From Crossiella cryophila (GTDB taxonomy: Bacteria; Actinomycetota; Actinomycetes; Mycobacteriales; Pseudonocardiaceae): DNA of 64,000 nt. A program made the position numbers and the translations under genes. A model generated the notes under the pieces. That model was not told where the DNA came from and did not search any database. It saw nothing but the letters and a program-made list of their open reading frames with translations. Below, in pieces: positions 53,916 through 61,027 of the stretch (positions within the stretch are counted from its first letter, which is position 1; each line of letters opens with the position of its first letter). The stretch covers positions 9,027,501 to 9,091,500 of the forward strand of contig NZ_JACHMH010000001.1 in the NCBI RefSeq assembly GCF_014204915.1. The letters run 5' to 3'.

Positions 53916-54236
53916 CTAGATCTTCTCGCCCGCCTGGACCTTGCGGGTCACCCAGCGCTCGGCCACGAAGGACAGGAACGGCACCGTCCCGGCCAGCAGC
54001 ACCAGCAGGGTGCCGCCGATCGACCACTTGGCCTTGAGCGCCAGATCGAAGGCCAGCACCAGGTAGACGGCGTAGAGGAAGCCGTGGATGGGGCCGATGA
54101 AGGCGACCAGCAGCGGCATGTCCGCGAGGTACTTCAACGGCATGGCCACCAGCACCAGCGCGAGCAGGCCGACGCCGACGATGTAGGCCATGATCCGGAA
54201 CCGGGACAGGGTTCCGGGCTTCACCTTTGTTGCCAC
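53916..54236 (-). CDS. DUF3817-family membrane protein
   Basis: A 106-residue protein with three membrane segments: RIMAYIVGVGLLALVLVAMPL, LLVAFIGPIHGFLYAVYLVLAF and SIGGTLLVLLAGTVPFLSFV. The HGFLY motif and the closing FVAERWVTRK are the DUF3817 pattern common in actinobacteria. The function is unknown. The GTG at 54236 overlaps the end of the upstream membrane-protein gene by 16 bases, so both are made from one mRNA. Confidence 0.85.
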   Translation of the reverse strand: MATKVKPGTLSRFRIMAYIVGVGLLALVLVAMPLKYLADMPLLVAFIGPIHGFLYAVYLVLAFDLALKAKWSIGGTLLVLLAGTVPFLSFVAERWVTRKVQAGEKI

Positions 54237-54655
54237 TGTTCCGCCTTCTGCTTGAGGTAGCGGTTGTACTCCGCCAGCTCGGGGTCGATGTCCGCGTCCT
54301 GGGCCGCCGGCCGGGGCCGTCCTGGCAGCCACTTCTCCGCCACCGGCTCGGCGGGCTGCTCGGGCACCTCGGGTTCGGGCGCCTCGGCGCTCTCGTCCTG
54401 GTCCTCGTCCGCGCGGGTGGACTCCATGCGCAGGAACCGGATCCAGCCGACGATGCCGAAGATGCCGAACAGCGGCCACTGCAACGCGTAACCCAGGTTC
54501 AGGCCGCTGCCGGTGGTGGAGAGCGCCCGTTCGAGCTGCCACCAGCCGAGCCAGCCGCACACGAGCGCGACCAGCAGCACCAGGACATGCCCGGCCAGCC
54601 ATCCAGGGCTCAGGTACCGGCTGCGCACGGCATTGACGGTAGCACCGCGACTCAT
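54221..54655 (-). CDS. Conserved actinobacterial membrane protein, unknown function
   Basis: A 144-residue protein. Two hydrophobic segments (LAGHVLVLLVALVCGWLGWW and ALQWPLFGIFGIVGWIRFL) are linked by NLGYALQ. A long acidic, Pro-rich cytosolic tail (DEDQDESAEAPEPEVPEQPAE) follows, ending DIDPELAEYNRYLKQKAEQW. The N-terminal hairpin with W-L-G-W-W-Q recalls SURF1-like proteins of cytochrome oxidase assembly, but the similarity is weak. A GTG at about codon 11 (VRSRYLSPG) is an alternative start. It is coupled to the DUF3817 gene. Confidence 0.75.
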   Translation of the reverse strand: MSRGATVNAVRSRYLSPGWLAGHVLVLLVALVCGWLGWWQLERALSTTGSGLNLGYALQWPLFGIFGIVGWIRFLRMESTRADEDQDESAEAPEPEVPEQPAEPVAEKWLPGRPRPAAQDADIDPELAEYNRYLKQKAEQWQQR

Positions 54656-54695
54656 CCGACCGGATGAGCGGTCCGGTTGCCCGGATCCGGCTGAA

Positions 54696-55316
54696 TCAGG
54701 ACAGATCAGGCAGGTACGGCGCGACCGCGTCGACGCCGACCGCGACCATGGCGAGCTGGAAGAAGCCGCGCTCCAGCAGCTCCAGCAGCCCGTCCCGGTC
54801 GACCTCCTCCTGCCGCAGCCAGGTGATGGTGACCTCCTCGGCGAAGGCGACCCAGCCGCGCACGGTCATCGCCAGCTTCGGGGTCGGCTCGATGCCCAGG
54901 TCGTCCACGTTGTGCAGGACGATCTCCGCGATCGCGGTCCTGGTCTGCTCGAACAGCGCGCGCATGGCCTCATCGCCGGTGGCCGCGCCGCGCACCAGCG
55001 AGGTGTAGGCGTCCCGGTTCTGCGTCACGTAGTCCACGAAGCCGATCAGGCTCTGCCGCATCCGCGGCACCGGCGGCAGTGCCGGGTCGGGGGCCAGGAA
55101 GTCCAGCAACTGGGTGGCCGCGGCCCTGGCCACGGCCAGGTGGAACTCGCGCTTGGAGCCGAAGTAGTGGAACAGCAGGCCGGTGGAGATGCCCGCCTCG
55201 GCGGCCAGATCGTCGATGGACAGCTCGTCCAGGGTGCGCGTGCTGAGCAGCTCCACACCGAGTTTGAGCAGCTGAGCCCGCCGGAGGTCGGGGCTGAGAC
55301 GAGTGCGCTGGGCCAC
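54696..55316 (-). CDS. TetR-family repressor of the divergent monooxygenase operon
   Basis: A 206-residue repressor with the helix-turn-helix at about 10-60 (RRAQLLKLGVELLSTRTLDEL, IDDLAAEAGISTGLLFHYFGSK) and a helical ligand domain. It is divergent from the Baeyer-Villiger-type monooxygenase and SDR genes. Two copies of the inverted repeat TTATTGA-N7-TCAAYAA lie in the 74-base spacer, one abutting this gene and one covering the monooxygenase transcription start. It probably represses both its own gene and the operon until a ketone, steroid or fatty inducer binds. Confidence 0.9.
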   Translation of the reverse strand: MAQRTRLSPDLRRAQLLKLGVELLSTRTLDELSIDDLAAEAGISTGLLFHYFGSKREFHLAVARAAATQLLDFLAPDPALPPVPRMRQSLIGFVDYVTQNRDAYTSLVRGAATGDEAMRALFEQTRTAIAEIVLHNVDDLGIEPTPKLAMTVRGWVAFAEEVTITWLRQEEVDRDGLLELLERGFFQLAMVAVGVDAVAPYLPDLS

Positions 55317-55326
55317 GCCGTCCAGC

Positions 55327-55347
55327 TTATTGACTTCGGTTCAACAA
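55327..55347. promoter_or_regulatory. TetR operator site 1
   Basis: TTATTGA-CTTCGGT-TCAACAA: 7-bp arms with one mismatch and a 7-base spacer. It covers the -35 hexamer TTGACT (55330-55335) of the monooxygenase promoter and lies 10 bases from the repressor start. Confidence 0.75.
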
Positions 55348-55359
55348 CACCAGTAGCTT
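55330..55359 (+). promoter_or_regulatory. Promoter of the monooxygenase-SDR operon
   Basis: -35 TTGACT (55330-55335), 18-base spacer, -10 TAGCTT (55354-55359, TANNNT class). The expected start near 55366 lies inside operator site 2. AAGGAGG at 55377-55383 is 7 bases before the ATG at 55391. Confidence 0.7.
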
Positions 55360-55378
55360 ATTGAATAGCACTCAATAA
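55358..55378. promoter_or_regulatory. TetR operator site 2
   Basis: TTATTGA-ATAGCAC-TCAATAA: perfect 7-bp arms with the same 7-base spacing as site 1. The centres of the two sites are 31 bp apart, about three helical turns, so repressor dimers would sit on one face of the DNA. Confidence 0.8.
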
Positions 55379-55390
55379 GGAGGCGGACCC

Positions 55391-56896
55391 ATGCACGAGG
55401 TGCACGTAGCCGTCATCGGCACCGGATTCGCCGGCCTCGCCATGGCCATCCGGATGAAACAGCGCGGCATCACCGACTTCGTCCTGCTCGAGCGCGCGCA
55501 GGAGGTCGGCGGCACCTGGCGGGACAACACCTACCCTGGTGCGGCCTGCGACGTGCCCTCGCACCTGTACTCCTTCTCCTTCGCGCCCAACCCGGACTGG
55601 ACGCGCTCGTTCTCCCCGCAGCCGGAGATCTGGCGCTACCTGCGCCGCACCGCGCGGGACCAGGGCGTGTACCCGCACATCCGGTTCGGCCACGACGTGG
55701 AGCGGGCGGACTGGGACGAGCAGCGCGGCCGGTGGATCGTGCGCACCACCCAGGGCGTGTTCGCGGCCAAGGTACTGGTCTCCGGCATGGGCCCGCTGTG
55801 CGAGCCGCAGCTGCCCGACATCAAGGGCCTGGACACCTTCCAGGGCAACGCCTTCCACTCCGCGCGCTGGGACCACGAGCACGACTTCGCGGGCAAGCGG
55901 GTGGCGGTGATCGGCACCGGCGCCTCGGCGATCCAGTTCGTGCCGCAGATCCAGCCGAAGGTGGCCGAGCTGCACCTGTTCCAGCGCACCGCGCCCTGGG
56001 TGATGCCGCGCCGGGACCGGCCGATCACCGCGATCGAGCGCACCCTGTTCCGCGCCTTCCCGCCGTTGCAGCGCCTGGTGCGCGCGGCGATCTACTGGGG
56101 CCGGGAGACCTACGTGATCGGCTTCACCCGGCAGCCCAAGATGCTGCGGATGGGTGAGCGGTTCGCGAAGAAGAACCTGTTCCGCGCGGTGAAGGACAGG
56201 GAGCTGCGGAAGAAGCTGCTGCCCACCTTCGCCATGGGCTGCAAGCGGATCCTGATCTCCAACGACTACTACCCCGCTCTCGCACAGTCCAATGTGGACG
56301 TCGTGACGGACCGGATCACCGAGGTGCGGGCCAACTCCGTGGTCACCGCGGACGGCACCGAGCGCCCGGTGGACACCATCATCTACGGCACCGGCTTCCA
56401 CGCCACCGACCCGCCCGCGATGGAGAAGGTCTACGGCAAGGGCGGCGTGCGGCTCGGCGAGGCGTGGAAGGAGGGTATGGAGGCGTACAAGGGCACCACG
56501 ATCGCCGGGTTCCCCAACCTGTTCATGCTCGTCGGCCCGAACACCGGCCTCGGCCACAACTCGATCGTGTTCATGATCGAGTCGCAGGTCAACTACGTGA
56601 TGGACGCGCTGAAGGTGCTGGGGCGCGAGGAGGTCGTGGACATCGACCCCCGGGTGGACCGGGTGCACAAGTTCAACGAGCGGGTGCAGAAGCAGATGAA
56701 GGGCACGGTCTGGCTGACCGGCGGCTGCGAGAGCTGGTACCTGGACCCGAAGGGCCGCAACACCACCCTGTGGCCGACCTTCACCTGGACCTACCGGCAG
56801 ATCACCCGCAAGTTCGACGCGCACGCCTACTCGATCCGGTTGCGCGCCACCACCGACGCGACCGCGTTGCCCAAGGCCGACAAGGCGGTGCGCTGA
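55391..56896 (+). CDS. Flavin-dependent monooxygenase, Baeyer-Villiger type
   Basis: A 501-residue cytosolic enzyme. The FAD-binding GTGFAGL near residue 10, the GGTWRDNTYPGAACDVPSHLY block, the Baeyer-Villiger fingerprint FQGNAFHSARWDHEHDF near 150, and the second dinucleotide motif VIGTGASA near 172 are all present. These enzymes use NADPH and oxygen to turn ketones into esters or lactones. AAGGAGG precedes the ATG by 7 bases. It is cotranscribed with an SDR gene one base downstream, which could supply or use the ketone, and is under the divergent TetR repressor. Confidence 0.92.
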   Translation: MHEVHVAVIGTGFAGLAMAIRMKQRGITDFVLLERAQEVGGTWRDNTYPGAACDVPSHLYSFSFAPNPDWTRSFSPQPEIWRYLRRTARDQGVYPHIRFGHDVERADWDEQRGRWIVRTTQGVFAAKVLVSGMGPLCEPQLPDIKGLDTFQGNAFHSARWDHEHDFAGKRVAVIGTGASAIQFVPQIQPKVAELHLFQRTAPWVMPRRDRPITAIERTLFRAFPPLQRLVRAAIYWGRETYVIGFTRQPKMLRMGERFAKKNLFRAVKDRELRKKLLPTFAMGCKRILISNDYYPALAQSNVDVVTDRITEVRANSVVTADGTERPVDTIIYGTGFHATDPPAMEKVYGKGGVRLGEAWKEGMEAYKGTTIAGFPNLFMLVGPNTGLGHNSIVFMIESQVNYVMDALKVLGREEVVDIDPRVDRVHKFNERVQKQMKGTVWLTGGCESWYLDPKGRNTTLWPTFTWTYRQITRKFDAHAYSIRLRATTDATALPKADKAVR

Positions 56897-56897
56897 C

Positions 56898-57716
56898 ATG
56901 CGCGAGTTCCGCGGCCGGGTGGCGGTGATCACCGGCGCCGGTTCGGGCATCGGCCGGGCACTGGCCCTGGACCTGGCCAGCCGGGGCAGCCTGCTCGCAC
57001 TGTCCGATGTGGACGATTACGGCCTCGGCGAGACGGTCCGCCAGTGCACCAGGATCGGCGCGAAGACCCAGGGCTACCACCTGGACGTGGCCGACCGGGC
57101 CGCGGTGCTGGCGCACGCGGATGAGGTGGTGGCCGAGTTCGGCCGGGTCGAACTGGTCATCAACAACGCCGGCGTCACGGCCACGTCCAGCTTCACCGAG
57201 ACCGACATCGCCGACTTCGACTGGGTGATGAACATCGACTTCGGTGGCGTGCTCAACGGCACCAAGGCTTTCCTGCCGCACCTGATCGACTCCGGGGACG
57301 GCTACCTGGTCAACATCTCCAGCCTGTTCGGTCTGTTCACCGTGCCAAGGCAGACGGCTTACCACGCGGCGAAGTACGCGGTGCGCGGCTTCACCGAGTC
57401 GCTGCGCCAGGAACTGCGCATCGACGGCCACCCGGTCGGCGTGAGCTGCGTGCACCCCGGCGGGATCAAGACCAACATCGTGAACAACGCCCGGCACCAG
57501 AGCCCGGAGGCGGGCAAGGCGATGAGCACCTCCTTCGACCGGATCGCCGGCACCAGCGCCCGCGTCGCGGCCAAGACCATCATCCGCGGCATCCAGCGCG
57601 ACCAGGCCCGCATCCTGATCGGCCCGGACGCGCACGCGCTCAACGCGCTACAGGCCCTGCTCGGCTCCCGGTTCGCCTGGTTCACCGAGAAGGTCAGCCG
57701 CCGCACGATGTACTGA
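56898..57716 (+). CDS. Short-chain dehydrogenase/reductase
   Basis: A 272-residue NAD(P)-dependent enzyme: cofactor motif ITGAGSGIGRAL (about 11-22), aspartate in LSDVDDYG favouring NAD, LVINNAGV, and the catalytic Ser/Tyr/Lys in NISSLFGLF and YHAAKYAV. The start lies one base after the monooxygenase stop, so translation is coupled. With the Baeyer-Villiger-type enzyme it would form an alcohol-to-ketone-to-ester route for an imported hydrophobic compound. A strong hairpin follows the stop. Confidence 0.92.
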   Translation: MREFRGRVAVITGAGSGIGRALALDLASRGSLLALSDVDDYGLGETVRQCTRIGAKTQGYHLDVADRAAVLAHADEVVAEFGRVELVINNAGVTATSSFTETDIADFDWVMNIDFGGVLNGTKAFLPHLIDSGDGYLVNISSLFGLFTVPRQTAYHAAKYAVRGFTESLRQELRIDGHPVGVSCVHPGGIKTNIVNNARHQSPEAGKAMSTSFDRIAGTSARVAAKTIIRGIQRDQARILIGPDAHALNALQALLGSRFAWFTEKVSRRTMY

Positions 57717-57719
57717 GCC

Positions 57720-57748
57720 GATGGGGGCGGCCCGCCGCCGCCCCCATC
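57720..57748. terminator. Bidirectional terminator between convergent SDR and TetR genes
   Basis: GATGGGGGCGGC and GCCGCCCCCATC form a perfect 12-bp stem with a 5-base loop. It follows the SDR stop by 3 bases, and its right arm touches the stop of the minus-strand TetR gene. Confidence 0.82.
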
Positions 57749-58316
57749 ACCTCGGCTCGACCAGGTCCCTGATCACCTTCTCCACCAAGGCCCGCTGCCC
57801 GTCCCTGGTGGCGGGCCCGAGCTGTCGCAGCTCCGCGTCGGTCGAGTTGGACCACAGCGAGGCCACCCCGGTCACCAGCAACAGCAACTCCCCCGGCGTG
57901 TACCGGTCAGTGATCCGCCCCGCCAGCTGCGCTTCACGGATCCGCTCGGCCTTGTCCCCATTGGCCTTGAGCACCACATCCAGCATCTCGCCCTCGGTGG
58001 CCTCCAGCCGATGCCAGGCGACCAGTCGCATGATCGCCGGATTGTCCTGCTGCGCCTCGAAAAGCGCGCCCGCGTACCCCGGCAGGTCCTCAGCGGTGAT
58101 CGGCGCCCCCTCGACCACCTGCGCCACGATGAACCCGTACACCGCCTGGAACAGCTCCTCCTTGCTGCCGAAGTGCGTGTAGACCAGCCCCGCACTGCAC
58201 CCGGCCCGCGCCGCGATCCGGTCCACCCGCGCCCCCGCGATGCCGTACTCGGCGAACTCGGCCAGCCCCGCCTCGATCAACTGCCGTCGCTTCGCAACCG
58301 GATCCCGTGGCGCCAT
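57747..58316 (-). CDS. TetR-family repressor divergent from an SDR gene
   Basis: A 189-residue repressor with the helix-turn-helix KRRQLIEAGLAEFAEYGIAG then DRIAARAGCSAGLVYTHFGSKEELF (residues about 8-52) and a compact ligand domain. The ATG at 58316 is chosen from the family N-terminus (MAPRDPVAKRR); the frame runs open a further 15 codons, but those lie in the operator. It should bind the TGAAC/GTTCA elements in the divergent spacer and control the SDR gene. Confidence 0.9.
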   Translation of the reverse strand: MAPRDPVAKRRQLIEAGLAEFAEYGIAGARVDRIAARAGCSAGLVYTHFGSKEELFQAVYGFIVAQVVEGAPITAEDLPGYAGALFEAQQDNPAIMRLVAWHRLEATEGEMLDVVLKANGDKAERIREAQLAGRITDRYTPGELLLLVTGVASLWSNSTDAELRQLGPATRDGQRALVEKVIRDLVEPR

Positions 58317-58334
58317 GCCCGCCAAGTTACTAAA

Positions 58335-58402
58335 TGAACGTTCACTTGACAACGCCGACAAGCCCCTCCTACCGTCATCCTCACCAAGTGAACAACCATT
58401 CA
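58335..58402 (+). promoter_or_regulatory. SDR promoter flanked by two TGAAC-type operator elements
   Basis: The palindrome TGAACGTTCA (58335-58344) abuts the -35 box TTGACA (58346-58351). An 18-base spacer leads to the -10 box TACCGT (58370-58375). A second element with the same half-site AAGTGAAC, then AACC, then ATTCA (58386-58402) lies just downstream of the expected start. A repressor on both would block polymerase binding and escape. The TetR protein encoded divergently is the natural candidate. Confidence 0.75.
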
Positions 58403-58422
58403 GTTACCTACCCGGAGCCCTC

Positions 58423-59346
58423 ATGCCCAAGAAGAACCCCACCACCTGGCCCGTCCCCACCCAACACGGCCGCCGAGCCCTGGTGACCGGCGCCAACAGC
58501 GGCATCGGCCTGGAAACCGCCCGAGCCCTGGCCACCGCGGGCGCCACCGTCATCCTCGCGGGCCGCGACCACACCAAACTCACCACCGCCGCCGCAGACA
58601 TCCGCACCACCACCCCCAACGCCAAACTCCAACTACTCCCCCTGGACCTGGCCAACCTGGCCTCGATCAAGGACGCCGCCGCAGACCTGCTCACCCAAGG
58701 CCGCCCCCTCGACCTCCTGATCAACAACGCCGGCGTGATGGCCGTACCCGACCGCCGCCGCACCCACGACGGCTTCGAGCTGACCTTCGGCACCAACCAC
58801 CTAGGCCACTTCGCCCTGACCGGCCGCCTACTCCCCCTGCTGCTGGCCGCCCCCAAGCCCAGGGTGGTGACGGTGAGCGCCGCCGTGGCCCGCACCCCCG
58901 GCACCACCCTCACCGACCCGAACAGCGAACAGACCTACCGCCCCATGGCGGCCTACACGAAAAGCAAATACGCCAACGTCGTCTTCGCCAACGAACTAGC
59001 CCGCCGAGCCACCAAAACCCCCCTGACCTCGGTCTCAGTCCACCCCGGCACCAGCATGACCGGCCTGCAACGCCACACCCCCCGCCTGATCCAAGCCCTC
59101 GCCAACGCCCTACTCGAACCCCTGCTCGGCCAGTCCCCAGCCGAAGCAGCCCTCCCCTCCCTCTACGCGGCCACCAGCCCCGAAGTACGCCCCGGCCAGT
59201 TCTTCGCCCCCACCGGCCGCCGAGAACTCCGCGGCACCCCCGGCCAGGTCCCCCTCCCCCCGGAAACCACCGGACAGGAAGTCGGCCACACCCTCTGGTC
59301 CCGCTCCGAAACCCTCACCCAAGTCCACTACGACTTCCCCGCCTGA
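58423..59346 (+). CDS. Short-chain dehydrogenase, retinol-dehydrogenase-like
   Basis: A 307-residue SDR: cofactor motif VTGANSGIGLETA (about 21-33), arginine in ILAGRDHTKL favouring NADP, LLINNAGVMA, TNHLGHFALT, and the catalytic VTVSAAVAR and YTKSKYAN. It belongs to the larger SDR group that includes retinol dehydrogenases and WW-domain oxidoreductase relatives. The substrate is unknown. The start is at 58423, 21 bases after the second operator element. Its last 32 bases overlap the end of the convergent DoxX-like gene. Confidence 0.9.
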   Translation: MPKKNPTTWPVPTQHGRRALVTGANSGIGLETARALATAGATVILAGRDHTKLTTAAADIRTTTPNAKLQLLPLDLANLASIKDAAADLLTQGRPLDLLINNAGVMAVPDRRRTHDGFELTFGTNHLGHFALTGRLLPLLLAAPKPRVVTVSAAVARTPGTTLTDPNSEQTYRPMAAYTKSKYANVVFANELARRATKTPLTSVSVHPGTSMTGLQRHTPRLIQALANALLEPLLGQSPAEAALPSLYAATSPEVRPGQFFAPTGRRELRGTPGQVPLPPETTGQEVGHTLWSRSETLTQVHYDFPA

Positions 59347-59905
59347 CCCCCGAAGCCACCACAAACATCCCCGAAGCCAACAAGAACACGCTGTAAGAGA
59401 ACTGCTGCTCAGGCGGCAAACTAATACTCATAGAAACCCCAAACGAAACCAACAAGACCCCCGCCCCCAATGCCACCCACCGAACCCAAACCCCCACCAA
59501 CAACCCAACCCCCAACACCAATTCCCCCACCGTGGCCGCATGCGCCAAAACAGGCGCAGTCCACTCCGGCAAAAACAAAGAAATCTGCCGAGTAAACCCA
59601 ACAAAACTGTCATAATTCCCCCAAGCCACCCCACCAGTCCCCGGCGGCCCCCAAACCCCAAACCGATCCGCAACCGCATTCAAAAACTGCGCCGCAACCA
59701 CGATCCGAGCCACCAACTCCACCCACTCGACAGCAGCCCCCCGCCGAACCACCCCCAAAGCCCCCATACTCACCAAAGCGACAACCCCCAGCCACCCCAG
59801 CCCCGGCGACCGACCCAAAACAAACTCATTAAGCAAAACCCACCCAACCTGCACAACCAAAGCCAGCCACAACACCGGAACCGCACAACGCCGCAAGATG
59901 TCCAT
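59315..59905 (-). CDS. DoxX-like membrane protein
   Basis: A 196-residue protein with about six hydrophobic segments (PVLWLALVVQVGWVLL, VGELVLGVGLLVGVWV, GAGVLLVSFGVSMSIS). RIVVAAQFLNAVADRFG and EWTAPVLAHAATVGELVLG follow the DoxX/MauE-like arrangement. Such proteins are often linked to redox or thiol stress; no function is established here. The ATG at 59905 (MDILRRC) is chosen; the frame continues upstream through the 22-bp repeat array, which is not coding. Its 3' end overlaps the convergent SDR gene by 32 bases. Confidence 0.75.
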   Translation of the reverse strand: MDILRRCAVPVLWLALVVQVGWVLLNEFVLGRSPGLGWLGVVALVSMGALGVVRRGAAVEWVELVARIVVAAQFLNAVADRFGVWGPPGTGGVAWGNYDSFVGFTRQISLFLPEWTAPVLAHAATVGELVLGVGLLVGVWVRWVALGAGVLLVSFGVSMSISLPPEQQFSYSVFLLASGMFVVASGVRRGSRSGLG

Positions 59906-59958
59906 ACCAGCCAAGACACCCCACCCCACCAATCTGCGACACCCACCCCCCGTGACCC

Positions 59959-60133
59959 CGCCCACAACGGCCAACACCCCGTACAACAACGGCCAACACA
60001 CCGTCCCAGAACGGCCAACACGCCGAGAGCTTGAAACCTCAGCCCGCGTGTTGGCCGTTGTCGTACCGAGTGTTGGCCGTTCTGGTACAGGGTGTTGGCC
60101 GTTGTGGGACACCACGTTGGCCGTTGTGGGACG
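59959..60133. repeat. Extragenic inverted array of 22-bp units (array C)
   Basis: Three reversed units (59959-59980, 59981-60002, 60003-60024), a 21-base centre, then four forward units (60046-60067, 60068-60089, 60090-60111, 60112-60133). Every unit is 22 bp. The forward core is GTGTTGGCCGTTNNNGTAC; outer units have GGAC, and the last begins ACGTTGGCC. The centre (GAGAGCTTGAAACCTCAGCCC) can be aligned with that of array B. It lies between two genes in the same orientation, so it is not confined to convergent gene ends. Confidence 0.92.
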
Positions 60134-60151
60134 GGGATGCGGCCTGGTGGG

Positions 60152-60250
60152 CGGGCGGAGCCCGGAGCGGTGGGCGTTGGTGGCAGGCGGGCGAAGCCCG
60201 GGAACGATGCGGCTAGGCGGTGAGGACGCGCCGCGACCGGGCGAAGCCCG
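60152..60250. repeat. Three CGGGCGRAGCCCG mini-hairpins
   Basis: CGGGCGGAGCCCG at 60152-60164, CGGGCGAAGCCCG at 60188-60200 and again at 60238-60250. Each is a 5-bp stem with a GNA triloop. Spacing is 36 and 50 bases. They sit between array C and the GNAT gene and resemble short interspersed palindromes of other actinobacteria. Confidence 0.7.
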
Positions 60251-60360
60251 AACACAAGCAGACGGGGTGGCTTTTCAACACTCCCCGAGCGGTTCCCCCA
60301 TCCTTTGATTTCTGCCCGTCCGGCGAGGACGCCCTTGATCTTGATCTCCCTAACTGAAGA

Positions 60361-60945
60361 TCAACCCACCGGCCGCCACATAGGCAAGCACGAAGGCCCA
60401 CCCGGCAAATGAATAGCCTCCCCCAAAGCCCCAAAGCCATACCGCCCAAACAACCCGGCACTACGCCCGGTAGTAGCCTCCAAATAAACCGGCAATTCAG
60501 CCCCCACCACCCGATGCCCCAACAACCGCCCCCCATGCCCCCGCCCCCGAGCCTCCGGCAACACCCCCAGCAACGCCAGATACAAATGCCGCTCCCCCCG
60601 AGGATGCCGCCGACTGAACTCCCCACCCACCAAGGTCAACCGCTCCGCCGCACCCCCGAAAGCCTCCCGCAGCGCCACCAACTCCCCCTCGGTAAGCCCA
60701 GCGAACTCCCCATTCGCCTCCACCCGCAACCACAACGCGACCGCCGCCCCATCCCCCGTGGTATCCAGCTCAGCCTCACCGGTGGCCAGCAAGAACCGGA
60801 TGAACCCCCGCTGGAACCGCAACCTCCCCGTAGGTTCCGGAAACAGCCAGGCCACCAGCGGATCATCAAGGAACGCCACCGCCAACGTCTCCACCGCGGC
60901 GTCGAAGGCATCCCCCTGCGGACTCAGAACCGACGTGGGAGTCAT
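60361..60945 (-). CDS. GNAT-family N-acetyltransferase
   Basis: A 194-residue protein. The acetyl-CoA-binding motif A is LYLALLGVLPEARGRGHGGRLL (R-G-x-G-x-G at about 138-143), followed by LPVYLEATTGRSAGLFGRYGF, the usual motif B end. The N-terminal half carries VAFLDDPLVAWLFP, a feature of the subgroup near puromycin N-acetyltransferase-like enzymes. The substrate is unknown. The AT-poor, Gly/Leu-rich codon pattern is like that of the neighbouring DoxX-like gene. Confidence 0.87.
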   Translation of the reverse strand: MTPTSVLSPQGDAFDAAVETLAVAFLDDPLVAWLFPEPTGRLRFQRGFIRFLLATGEAELDTTGDGAAVALWLRVEANGEFAGLTEGELVALREAFGGAAERLTLVGGEFSRRHPRGERHLYLALLGVLPEARGRGHGGRLLGHRVVGAELPVYLEATTGRSAGLFGRYGFGALGEAIHLPGGPSCLPMWRPVG

Positions 60946-61027
60946 GCCTCCGACAGTGCCACAGAACCCAACCGGAGTGATCTTGGACAGGCCGGATTTC
61001 GCCCACCCAGCCGACCACGACCGGGCG

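Larger units (their letters stand above)
59906..60360. other. Noncoding region upstream of the DoxX-like gene
   Basis: About 450 bases with no gene I can support. It contains the 22-bp-unit array (59959-60133) and three small GGGCGRAGCCC hairpins (60152-60250). A final stretch of lower GC before the GNAT gene stop has no clear signal. No obvious promoter for the DoxX-like gene is seen. Confidence 0.6.
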
